From Anaerolineae bacterium (GTDB taxonomy: Bacteria > Chloroflexota > Anaerolineae > 4572-78 > J111): a stretch of DNA of 6,567 bases. The position numbers and the translations under genes were made by a program. Below are positions 1-5,763 of the stretch, one piece after another (the first letter of the stretch is position 1; every line of letters starts with the position of its first letter). The notes below the pieces were generated by a model that saw nothing but the letters and a program-made list of their open reading frames with translations, was not told the DNA's origin and did not search any database. The stretch covers positions 1-6,567 of the forward strand of contig JAGRCC010000204.1 in the NCBI GenBank assembly GCA_020433785.1, written 5' to 3'.

Positions 1-15
1 CATAAGGAGTAAATG

Positions 16-1146
16 ATGGTTAAGCCAATGCATATTAATATTCCTGACCAAGACCTTGACGATCTGCGTCAGCGTCTCAAACACACCCGGTGGTCGCCGC
101 CAATTACCGGTTCGAATTGGGCCGATGGCACGGACGGCGACTATCTGCGCGATCTCATCGCCTATTGGTCTGGGCCATATGATTGGCGGCAGCGAGAAGC
201 GCGGTTAAACACCTACAACCACTTCCTTACAGAAGTTGACGGCTGGCAAATTCATTTTGTGCGGGCCGACGGCCAAAATGCTAAATCCATCCCGTTGCTG
301 TTGCTGCATGGCTGGCCCAGCAGCTTCGTCCAGATGTTGAACATCATACCACTGCTGACGGAGTCGCGGCGTGACGGAACGCCCAGCTTTGACGTGATCG
401 TGGCGTCGATGCCCGGCTATCCCTTTACTCAATTTCCGACTGAACCGGGGATGAGTTTCGCCCGCATGGCCGATCTCATGACCAAACTGATGGTCGAAGA
501 ACTCGGCTACGACCGCTTTGCCGCCCGGGGGTCCGACCAAGGGGCTCTGGTCCAACAGCAAATCGGTCTAAAATATCCGCACCGTCTGATAGGTATTCAT
601 CGTTCTGGGATTACGCCGTTTGCTTCGCCGCTGCCTGACGATCTCAGCCCGGCGGAGATAACCTACCAGCAGCAGGTCCAAGTGTGGGCGCAGCGGGAAA
701 CAGCCTACGCCCGGCTGCAAGCCTTGCGGCCCGAAACCTTAGGTCCGGCCCTGGCTGATTCGCCGGTGGCGCTGGCCAGCTGGTTTATTGAGAAGTTTCA
801 ACGCTGGGGCGACGGCGGCACGGACATCAATGCCCACTTCGGACGAGACAACTTGCTGGATAATCTGTCGCTGCATTGGTTCACGAAATCGGCAGTAGCA
901 GCGACCCGGCTGTATCGAGAAGCCGCCCGCGATCCCGGTCTTTCGGGTCGAGTCGAAGTGCCGACGGCCATCATGATGCCCTTGCGGGATGGAGTGACGG
1001 TTCCCGCGCCCCGTGAGTGGGCCGAGCGGACCTACAACGTTCAGCGCTGGACAATTCTGGAACGCGGCGGCCATTTTCCCGAATGGGAAGTACCCGAAGC
1101 GGTAGCTGATGACGTTCGGCAGTTTTTTGCCGGGCTGATGAACTGA
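16..1146 (+). CDS. Epoxide hydrolase, alpha/beta-hydrolase fold with EHN domain
   Basis: Predicted soluble hydrolase of the microsomal-type epoxide hydrolase family, which opens epoxides to diols through a covalent ester on an aspartate. Residues about 1-100 look like the EHN N-terminal domain, followed by the hydrolase core. HGWP at residues 98-101 is the oxyanion motif. GSDQGA places the nucleophile at Asp174. D325, after the VPT strand, fits the catalytic acid, and H353 in GGHF is the base. At 376 aa it has normal family length. AGGAG at 5-9 lies 3 nt before the ATG at 13 and 6 nt before the ATG at 16, so I prefer 16. Trp usually follows the nucleophile, and here it is Gln; the exact substrate cannot be told. 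It points towards the rest of the window and shows no functional link to the hydrogenase genes. Confidence 0.9.
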   Translation: MVKPMHINIPDQDLDDLRQRLKHTRWSPPITGSNWADGTDGDYLRDLIAYWSGPYDWRQREARLNTYNHFLTEVDGWQIHFVRADGQNAKSIPLLLLHGWPSSFVQMLNIIPLLTESRRDGTPSFDVIVASMPGYPFTQFPTEPGMSFARMADLMTKLMVEELGYDRFAARGSDQGALVQQQIGLKYPHRLIGIHRSGITPFASPLPDDLSPAEITYQQQVQVWAQRETAYARLQALRPETLGPALADSPVALASWFIEKFQRWGDGGTDINAHFGRDNLLDNLSLHWFTKSAVAATRLYREAARDPGLSGRVEVPTAIMMPLRDGVTVPAPREWAERTYNVQRWTILERGGHFPEWEVPEAVADDVRQFFAGLMN

Positions 1147-1163
1147 TAAACCAAATGGCTACT

Positions 1164-1226
1164 GGGTGAGGCAACTTGGCTTGAGGTTAATTTGGCCAAT
1201 CCCCGTCCCGCCGAGTTGCCGCTCCC
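1164..1226. other. Imperfect long inverted repeat downstream of the epoxide hydrolase
   Basis: GGCAACTTGG (1170-1179) pairs with CCGAGTTGCC (1211-1220) with one G-T wobble. The stem extends outwards to GGG (1164-1166) with CCC (1224-1226) across two mismatches. No T-run follows, so it is not a typical terminator. It may be a 3'-UTR structure or a remnant repeat. The rest of 1147-1290 shows no convincing gene. Confidence 0.35.
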
Positions 1227-1291
1227 CTACGCCACCCCAGGGCCAAAATTTCGATTTCAAACGGACCGCTGTATTAATGCGAGCGGAAAAC

Positions 1292-1329
1292 AAAAACACT
1301 CTAACCAAACCGGTGGTTAGAGTGTTTTT
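1292..1329. terminator. Bidirectional intrinsic terminator
   Basis: A perfect 16-bp stem (1292-1307 with 1314-1329) closes a 6-nt loop, AACCGG. The stem begins with five A and ends with five T, so it can terminate the plus-strand epoxide hydrolase transcript and the convergent minus-strand gene that ends at 1422. It lies 146 bp past the epoxide hydrolase stop and is the strongest terminator in the window. Confidence 0.85.
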
Positions 1330-1389
1330 ATATCTCAACAGACTGCCCTAGTCTTTTGTTCATTTTTCACTATTTTCTTATTTGATAAA

Positions 1390-1407
1390 GGTCAGATAAG
1401 CCTGACC
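1390..1407 (-). terminator. Small hairpin after the DoxX-like gene, possible weak terminator
   Basis: GGTCAG and CTGACC form a 6-bp stem with a 6-nt loop, 15 bp past the stop of the small membrane protein. On the minus strand it is followed by TTTATC, only a short T-run. It may help end the transcript, but the stronger hairpin at 1292-1329 lies just beyond it. Confidence 0.3.
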
Positions 1408-1421
1408 AGCTAATTAGCAGA

Positions 1422-1724
1422 CTACCATGCCACTGGTTTATGGCGACCACGGCCGGAGACGATTTCGGCCGGCGTGCTTAAGTAGCGAGCTACGGCCGGC
1501 ATTACCAGTAACAACAGGCCAAGAAAGGCTAGCCCGCCACTCAACCGTCCGATCGGCAGCCAAGCCCCAATGATCATCAGCCCACCAGCCAGTTCAATGG
1601 CGTGCCGAGTGAGAGCCGGCAGCCCTGTAATGACATGAGGAACTTTGAGAGTTAACGATACAGAGGTGAAGATAATGATCGGTGCCATCACAGCTATTAT
1701 AAATTCTAGGGTTTCGTACGACAT
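1422..1724 (-). CDS. Small integral membrane protein, DoxX-like
   Basis: A 100-residue hydrophobic protein with three clear membrane segments at about residues 7-23, 42-57 and 60-78 and a basic, polar tail. The layout, with a short loop then an ELAGGLMIIGAW helix, resembles small DoxX-like proteins, some of which are tied to quinone or thiol redox chemistry. Family assignment is by general resemblance only. The start at 1724 is chosen because AAGGAG sits 6 nt upstream; an in-frame GTG at 1799 would add 25 residues but lacks a good ribosome site. It is transcribed in the same direction as the hydrogenase genes but is 371 bp beyond hoxW and has its own promoter with an operator-like palindrome. 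Confidence 0.6.
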   Translation of the reverse strand: MSYETLEFIIAVMAPIIIFTSVSLTLKVPHVITGLPALTRHAIELAGGLMIIGAWLPIGRLSGGLAFLGLLLLVMPAVARYLSTPAEIVSGRGRHKPVAW

Positions 1725-1810
1725 ACGTCGCTCCTTTTGGGGATGTCTGGGGGTCAAGGCAAGCTGTAGGAATTCAGCCAATTCAAGACGCGATAACACC
1801 CCTCATTATT

Positions 1811-1851
1811 ATAAAAATAGAAAAAGCGCCCTGCCACGCAGCAGTGCGCTT
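1811..1851 (-). terminator. Terminator-like hairpin at the 5' end of the DoxX-like transcript
   Basis: On the minus strand AAGCGC pairs with GCGCTT (1846-1851 with 1824-1829), then one mismatch, then CTGC pairs with GCAG (1841-1844 with 1831-1834) around a 6-nt loop. The stem runs into TTTTTCTATTTTT, as in a rho-independent terminator. It lies just past the predicted transcription start near 1854, so it could be an attenuator, a 5' stabilising hairpin, or a stop for read-through from the hox operon. Confidence 0.5.
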
Positions 1852-1876
1852 ATATTGTGAATAATATCACAATATA
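1851..1876. promoter_or_regulatory. Operator palindrome, Rex-like or CRP/FNR-like
   Basis: TATATTGTGA (1851-1860) and TCACAATATA (1867-1876) are a perfect 10-bp inverted repeat around a 6-bp spacer. The core TTGTGAATAATATCACAA matches the Rex operator TTGTGAAnnnnTTCACAA at 13 of 14 defined positions, and also contains the CRP-type TGTGA-N6-TCACA. The spacer is the -10 box of the promoter on the minus strand, so a bound protein should repress. Rex senses the NADH/NAD+ ratio, which would fit a redox-related gene beside an NAD-linked hydrogenase. Which regulator binds is inference. Confidence 0.65.
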
Positions 1877-1889
1877 TCGATTTTGTCAA
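1861..1889 (-). promoter_or_regulatory. Sigma-70-type promoter of the DoxX-like gene
   Basis: On the minus strand a consensus -35 TTGACA (1889-1884) is followed by exactly 17 nt and the -10 TATTAT (1866-1861), one base from TATAAT. Transcription would start near 1854, giving a 5' UTR of about 130 nt before the start at 1724. A second TATAAT at 1813-1808 has no good -35 and is a weaker alternative. Confidence 0.7.
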
Positions 1890-2095
1890 TCCTATCTCGA
1901 AGCCAATCAATTAGTGCGCTGTAGACTGAGTGGCGTCTCGATACGACTGGATCGTGACGGAAATGGCCTCAGTCAGAGGTGTGGCCTGAAGGCTAATGGG
2001 GCATCGCTTCGCTTATCGGCTGCCCATGGGTTTCACCGTAGAGATAGAGCGTGTCAATCCCCTATTTAGCGATCTTTAATCAAAGGCAAGGGAAC
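1890..2095. other. 206-bp gene-free region with scattered hairpins
   Basis: This stretch separates hoxW from the promoter of the DoxX-like gene. I see no convincing protein gene. Short complementary segments occur: GACTGAG with CTCAGTC (1924-1930 with 1968-1974), GCC-TGAA-GGC (1984-1993), and ATGGGGCA with TGCCCAT (1996-2003 with 2021-2027, one bulged G). No riboswitch or RNA family is recognised and no clear hox operon terminator is seen. It could hold an unrecognised structured RNA or be degenerate spacer. Confidence 0.3.
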
Positions 2096-2548
2096 TTATC
2101 GACACAACATAGCGATCTGACGGGCCAGAGGCGGTACGTGGGTGAGGGCGTTTTGGGCCGTTTCGCTTAAGGTTTCGCCATGATCGAAGTTAACGCCCGG
2201 AACGGTTATCTGCCAGGCCGGGGGGCAATGATGGTACAACGCTTGGGCATACAGCAGCAGCACAGCGGGGGTCAAATGATGACCGACGCTTGGCGAGGCG
2301 GCCTGGGGAGATAGGGAGTGTAACGCTGGAAGGTCATCCGGTTCAGCCAACCGGGTATCGACAAAGACTACCGCTCGGACCGCTTCGGCGGCGATATCGG
2401 CGGCCAGTTCCGGTAGCAGTTGGTGGACGCTGAGGCGCTCAACTGCCACGTCGAGCGAGCGGCAGGCTTGCTCCAACCGCTCGGCAAAGATTAGCCCCGC
2501 GCCATCGTCGCTGCGCAGGCTGTTGCCGCAGGCAATGATCAGTAGCAT
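2096..2548 (-). CDS. hoxW: [NiFe] hydrogenase maturation endopeptidase, HoxW/HycI type
   Basis: A 150-residue cytoplasmic protease expected to remove the C-terminal tail of HoxH after nickel insertion. GNSLRSDDGAG at residues 8-18 is the family signature with its metal-binding acidic residue. D64 in FVD and H90/H91 in GHHLTP supply the other expected ligands. The C-terminal VPGVNFDHGETLS segment resembles HoxW-type enzymes. The start at 2548 gives the usual short N-terminus (MLLIIACGN). It lies one base after the globin stop with no strong ribosome site of its own, so its translation is probably coupled to the globin. Its presumed substrate HoxH is encoded upstream in the same gene run and still carries a cleavable tail. 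HoxW is preferred over HycI because of this context. Confidence 0.88.
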   Translation of the reverse strand: MLLIIACGNSLRSDDGAGLIFAERLEQACRSLDVAVERLSVHQLLPELAADIAAEAVRAVVFVDTRLAEPDDLPALHSLSPQAASPSVGHHLTPAVLLLYAQALYHHCPPAWQITVPGVNFDHGETLSETAQNALTHVPPLARQIAMLCR

Positions 2549-2549
2549 C

Positions 2550-3125
2550 TCAGCCCAACAGGTCGGCCTCAACTTCGTCGACCGACTCCTGAATCAGCCG
2601 GTCGATCAAGGCCGGACCCGCGCCAGTAGACTCGCTAAAGGCAATTTTGGACATCATTTCGTAGCCTTCGGCAGTCAGGCCAACTACAGCGTGGATCACC
2701 CGATCAAAGGCTTGAGCGACTTCGTTCCCTCGCTGCGGGCCGAAGGTCTCAATCGCTTTAGTTTGAAAAGTTGCACACAGTTTTACGGCGATGCCGATCA
2801 TAAATTGATTGTGAACGTGGCGGCGAATATGGACCAAGCCGATACGGGCCTGGCTCCGCAAAAAGTCATCGTCGTTATCAACATCAAATAGCGATTGATA
2901 CCACCGCTCTAAGGTTTTTTCCCGCTCCTCTCGCTCATTTGAGTGAAAAACGGCAGCGGTTCGATGATGCGTGTAGAGGGTATCGTAAAAACTTTTGACA
3001 AAACCGGTACCCCATTGACGGGCCTGGGGGGCAACTTCCTTTAAGAGATCAAAATCATTTTGGCTCAATCCGGTTAGAGATTTGGTGGTCTCAACGCCTT
3101 CTACAAATTTCTGTTTGACATCCAT
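2550..3125 (-). CDS. Single-domain sensor globin / protoglobin-like heme protein
   Basis: A 191-residue predicted heme globin of the globin-coupled-sensor/protoglobin class. F46-Y47 in the B-helix region and RIGLVH ending at H99 are spaced 52 residues apart, close to the distal Tyr and proximal His of HemAT-type globins. The WYQSLF and DDDF segments between them also fit. There is no methyl-accepting, cyclase or kinase domain. After about residue 160 only an acidic helical tail remains, so it is a stand-alone globin that could bind O2, NO or CO. It lies between the Roadblock genes and hoxW and ends one base before hoxW starts. A GGAG lies 11 nt before the ATG, a long spacing. Likely roles, by inference, are protecting the hydrogenase from O2 or NO, or gas sensing. 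Confidence 0.82.
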   Translation of the reverse strand: MDVKQKFVEGVETTKSLTGLSQNDFDLLKEVAPQARQWGTGFVKSFYDTLYTHHRTAAVFHSNEREEREKTLERWYQSLFDVDNDDDFLRSQARIGLVHIRRHVHNQFMIGIAVKLCATFQTKAIETFGPQRGNEVAQAFDRVIHAVVGLTAEGYEMMSKIAFSESTGAGPALIDRLIQESVDEVEADLLG

Positions 3126-3148
3126 AGATGAACTATCTCCCGGCAGGC

Positions 3149-3204
3149 TGGAGCATCAAAGCGCTGCTTTGATCAGGCATGACAAAGCTTTCTTTGTCGC
3201 TCCA
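3149..3204. repeat. Three-way-junction inverted-repeat element upstream of the globin
   Basis: Three nested perfect stems fit in 56 bp. An outer 6-bp stem (3149-3154 with 3199-3204) encloses an 8-bp stem with a GCT loop (3155-3162 with 3166-3173) and a 7-bp stem with a 4-nt loop (3181-3187 with 3192-3198). The inner hairpins are joined by 7 nt. On the minus strand it ends 24 nt before the globin start. No T-run follows, so it is not an intrinsic terminator. The rest of the 3126-3302 spacer shows no gene. It may be a structured leader, an RNA processing site or a small dispersed palindromic repeat. Confidence 0.6.
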
Positions 3205-3302
3205 ATAAATTTTCATTCCCGATGCTGTAGCGCAGATTCGGTCGCACTCTTTTGGAATTAAAGCTCGAATGCTTACTTCAGAAACACGTATGTGGTGATG
3301 GG

Positions 3303-3674
3303 TTAGCGTGGAATAGCCGCCCATAATTGACCGGCATATTCATCCATGAGAATGCGGGCGTGCCCCAGCGTGGCCTCTTTGGTAACGACTAAATTCCAAT
3401 AATACGAACCGTCACCCAAAAAGCGACTCAGTACAAAAACGTGGGTGGTCACCACCAGATTATCCTCAACGGGCCCGAGGTTAAGTTTGTGACCAATCTT
3501 GTTGCCCAACTTCATCACCATCGCAAAACGGGCCGAGACGGCGCTAGTATCAAAGGTGGGGCTAATCGAGTCCCCGGCAATCGCCATTCCATCCCCATCG
3601 ACAATGCTGGTTGAGATAAAACTAGCGCCTAATTCCTGGCGCACTCGGTACAATAACTCGGGCAGGTTGCTCAT
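3303..3674 (-). CDS. Roadblock/LC7-like domain protein (second of a pair)
   Basis: A 123-residue soluble protein with the Roadblock/LC7 pattern: an N-terminal helix, a strand with VDGDGMAIAGD at about residues 25-35, a long helix at about 45-64, the EDNLVVTTHVFVLSRF strand pair near 70-85, and a C-terminal helix beginning GHARILMDEYAG near 104. Such proteins form dimers, and some regulate small Ras-like GTPases such as MglA. The start at 3674 has GGAG 6 nt upstream; an in-frame upstream ATG would add 20 unrelated residues. It overlaps the preceding Roadblock gene by 53 bp in another frame. No GTPase gene is visible in the window, so the partner is unknown. Confidence 0.75.
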   Translation of the reverse strand: MSNLPELLYRVRQELGASFISTSIVDGDGMAIAGDSISPTFDTSAVSARFAMVMKLGNKIGHKLNLGPVEDNLVVTTHVFVLSRFLGDGSYYWNLVVTKEATLGHARILMDEYAGQLWAAIPR

Positions 3675-4071
3675 GTAAATCTCCGGATTTTTCAGGATAG
3701 GGTAACACGCTTGCGACACGACTAACATAGACACGACCGATCAGACGCACATGGCCCAGGAGGGTTTTGGTCCGGTCGACCACCACTCCTAGAAAATAGG
3801 GGGTACCCGGTACCACCCAGATGAGCAAATAAGCCTCTGTTGTCGTCAGTAAGGTGTCTTCAATGACTCCGGCGTCGAGTTTAGTGACCGACAGTTGGAC
3901 CAGCTTAATAAATAAGGCCATCTGCGCACTAATATTTTCGACCGGCGTTTGGCTGGAGCGGGTATGTTGGGCAATATTCAGCCCGTCTCCGCCCACGACA
4001 GCCGCAGCCAAAAATCCCGGCAGCTCACTTTCTAATCCCACAAGGATTTCTTTCAAACTCTTATGAACCAT
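3622..4071 (-). CDS. Roadblock/LC7-like domain protein (first of a pair)
   Basis: A 149-residue protein with the same layout as the following gene: an N-terminal helix, AAAVVGGDGLNIA at about residues 22-34, a helix at about 47-64, EDTLLTTTEAYLLIWV near 71-86, and a C-terminal helix starting GHVRLIGRVYVSRV near 106. The shared GGDG/DGDG, ED-L--TT and GH-R features suggest the two genes arose by duplication and may form a heterodimer. The fold should end near residue 125; the last 20 or so residues are an odd tail encoded where the next gene has begun. GGGGGAG lies 7 nt before the ATG. It starts 53 bp after hoxH in the same direction and is probably co-transcribed with it. Confidence 0.75.
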   Translation of the reverse strand: MVHKSLKEILVGLESELPGFLAAAVVGGDGLNIAQHTRSSQTPVENISAQMALFIKLVQLSVTKLDAGVIEDTLLTTTEAYLLIWVVPGTPYFLGVVVDRTKTLLGHVRLIGRVYVSRVASVLPYPEKSGDLHEQPARVIVPSAPGIRR

Positions 4072-4124
4072 GTATCTTCTCCCCCAACAATATTTCCTCC
4101 TCTTAATTTGGCTCAGGTCATAAT

Positions 4125-5561
4125 TTAATCCCTCACCCGCTCGTCAACCAATTCGCCGTCCGAGCCGATGAGCTGGACGTGAAGGGGCATGTGGCCCACC
4201 GCGTGAGTGGAGCAGCTCAGGCAGGGATCGAATACCCGAATCCCGTGTTCAATCCGGTTCAGAATGCCCTCGTTAAGACCGCCGCCGTTGAGGTAGGCTT
4301 GGGCAATCTGCTTCACCGTCCGGTTCATCGCCATGTTATTCTGACCGGTCGCAATAATCAAATTAACCTTTTGTAAAATGCCGTCGTCGTTGACATGGTA
4401 CTCGTGGAACAGCGTGCCCCGGGGGGCTTCACTCACGCCAACACCAATCAATTCGTTGACGCTGGCATTACTGCGGACGTGGTCATCGGTCAGGTTGGGA
4501 TCGTCCAGGACTCCTTCGATTTTTTCCAGAGCAAATAAAATTTCGATTAACCGGGCGTAATGATAGTGGAAGCTACTGGTGACCGGCTTGCCGCGTTCGC
4601 CCAACCGGCGGAACTGCCGCAGTTCGCGGTCGGCCAGCGGCGTGCCGGCGAAATCACAGACATTGAGCCGGGCCAGCGGACCCACCCGGTACATACCACG
4701 GCCATCCTCAAAGCCGTAGGGTTTGTAGTAGGGGAATTTAAGATAACTCCATGGTTCAACCGCCTCGCCGATTACCTCGCGGAAGCGCTCCGGCGGCAGG
4801 TCTTCCTGCACCAGATGGCCTTCAGCGTCCATGATGCGCAGCCGGCCATTATAATGTTCCAGACCGCCTTCAGGCGTTACCAGACCCATAAAGAGGCTGG
4901 GGAAATTGCCGTAGCTTTCAATTTCGGTGGTGTGGTCGTCAAAGGCATCTTTCAACAGGTCGAGCGCCAGCTCGACGATGTCCAGCGCCTCGGGTAGCAG
5001 CCGCTTGATCTGGTCGCGATCTGCGGCGGCCAGTGGCTGCCGCACCCCGCCGGGTACCGTCCAGGCCGGATGAATACTGCGCCCGCCCAAAATACGGATA
5101 ACCTCCTGCCCAAACTGGCGCAGCCGAATGCCGTTGCGGGCGACATCGGGGTATTTGGCGATCAGCCCCATAATGTTGCGGGTGGTGGGATCGCTCTCCA
5201 TGCCTAGTAATAAATCGGGTGAACTGAGGTGAAAGAAGCTCAGGGCATGGCTTTGCACAATCTGGCCCCAGTTCATCAGCCGGCGCAGCTTTTCGGCCGT
5301 GGGTGGGATGCGCACGCCCAAAATGGCGTCGCCCGCTTTGGCTGAGGCCATCAAATGGCTAACCGGGCAGATACCGCACACCCGCGCGGTAATGCCGGGC
5401 ATTTCCCAAAAGCTGCGCCCTTCACAAAATTTTTCAAAGCCGCGAAATTCCGTAACGTGAAACCGGGCGTCGTTGACGTGGCCGTTATCGTCCAGGTAGA
5501 TGGAAATTTTGGCGTGCCCTTCAATCCGCGTTACGGGATCGATAATGACGGTTTGTGTCAT
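4125..5561 (-). CDS. hoxH: NAD-linked [NiFe] hydrogenase large subunit HoxH
   Basis: The catalytic subunit of the bidirectional hydrogenase, which carries the NiFe(CN)2CO site and interconverts H2 with protons and electrons. RIEGHAKI lies near the N-terminus. The first nickel motif is [10 protein letters not shown] at 60-69 with C62 and C65, and the second is DPCLSCSTH at 445-453 with C447 and C450. The 25 residues after H453 match the tail removed by HoxW during maturation. The [15 protein letters not shown] context is typical of group 3d. At 478 aa it is full length with all four cysteines present. GGAG lies 7 nt before the ATG. It partners with HoxY, but an unusual 202-bp spacer separates the two genes. 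Confidence 0.96.
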   Translation of the reverse strand: MTQTVIIDPVTRIEGHAKISIYLDDNGHVNDARFHVTEFRGFEKFCEGRSFWEMPGITARVCGICPVSHLMASAKAGDAILGVRIPPTAEKLRRLMNWGQIVQSHALSFFHLSSPDLLLGMESDPTTRNIMGLIAKYPDVARNGIRLRQFGQEVIRILGGRSIHPAWTVPGGVRQPLAAADRDQIKRLLPEALDIVELALDLLKDAFDDHTTEIESYGNFPSLFMGLVTPEGGLEHYNGRLRIMDAEGHLVQEDLPPERFREVIGEAVEPWSYLKFPYYKPYGFEDGRGMYRVGPLARLNVCDFAGTPLADRELRQFRRLGERGKPVTSSFHYHYARLIEILFALEKIEGVLDDPNLTDDHVRSNASVNELIGVGVSEAPRGTLFHEYHVNDDGILQKVNLIIATGQNNMAMNRTVKQIAQAYLNGGGLNEGILNRIEHGIRVFDPCLSCSTHAVGHMPLHVQLIGSDGELVDERVRD

Positions 5562-5602
5562 AGTCTATCTCCAAATCAGTACCTTCAAGTTGTAATCACA
5601 GC

Positions 5603-5668
5603 GGGGTAGGTGGTAAGGATTAGGGATTAAGGGTTATTTTAAGCTGATGCATTCCCTCAAGGATTAAG
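5603..5668. repeat. G-rich stretch with repeated GGATTA in the hoxY-hoxH spacer
   Basis: On the plus strand (antisense to the hox transcript) GGGGTAGG at 5603-5610 is followed by GGATTA at 5617, 5624 and 5661. The GGGTAGG at 5604-5610 is complementary to CCTACCC at 5721-5727 on the other side of the central hairpin. It looks like simple intergenic repeat sequence; no gene is seen here. Confidence 0.35.
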
Positions 5669-5681
5669 TGTGGTGAGGCAG

Positions 5682-5715
5682 TCGCTGACTTGTCCGAATC
5701 CGGACAAGTCAGCGA
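5682..5715. repeat. Perfect 15-bp hairpin between hoxY and hoxH
   Basis: A perfect 15-bp inverted repeat (5682-5696 with 5701-5715) closes a 4-nt AATC loop. A further CAG/CTG pairing is possible past one bulged base. No T-run follows on either strand, so it is not an intrinsic terminator. In the hox transcript it would form a stable stem that could protect or process the mRNA and change the HoxY to HoxH ratio. It could also be a copy of a REP-like dispersed palindrome. Confidence 0.65.
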
Positions 5716-5724
5716 ACTGTCCTA

Positions 5725-5757
5725 CCCTCTGTCCCTATTCCCCTACCTCTCATCCCC
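5725..5757 (-). other. Possible G-quadruplex tract just after hoxY
   Basis: On the sense strand of the hox transcript four G-runs occur: GGGG (5757-5754), GGGG (5743-5740), GGG (5735-5733) and GGG (5727-5725), with loops of 10, 4 and 5 nt. This can be read as a three-tetrad quadruplex or as plain purine-rich repeat sequence. It begins 7 nt after the hoxY stop. Confidence 0.35.
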
Positions 5758-5763
5758 TTGGCT

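Noticed and set aside
1857..2069. A 70-codon plus-strand frame starting inside the operator palindrome.
   Set aside because: GTG start without a ribosome site, no family resemblance, and it covers the promoter and hairpin region.
2523..2891. A 122-codon plus-strand frame opposite the globin and hoxW.
   Set aside because: Antisense to two recognised genes, with no recognised domain.
3133..3324. A 63-residue open frame on the minus strand in the spacer between the second Roadblock gene and the globin.
   Set aside because: It overlaps the Roadblock gene end, has no recognisable motif, and its second half is the three-way inverted-repeat element, so non-coding structure explains it better.
4066..4101. 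AGGAGG (4101-4096 on the minus strand) followed after 5 nt by TTG and a 9-codon frame ending at the first Roadblock start: a possible leader peptide.
   Set aside because: It is very short, starts with TTG, and the real gene has its own good ribosome site, so chance is likely.
4560..4997. A 145-codon plus-strand frame inside hoxH.
   Set aside because: It lies wholly opposite a strongly supported gene and shows no motif; it is a shadow of hoxH codon use.
5635..5665. TAAAAT on the minus strand in the hoxY-hoxH spacer as a possible hoxH promoter.
   Set aside because: The only -35-like TTGAGG is 13 nt away, too close, and no better partner is seen at 16-18 nt.
5682..5715. The hoxY-hoxH hairpin as an intrinsic terminator.
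   Set aside because: No T-run follows the stem on either strand, and termination here would cut hoxH from its operon.
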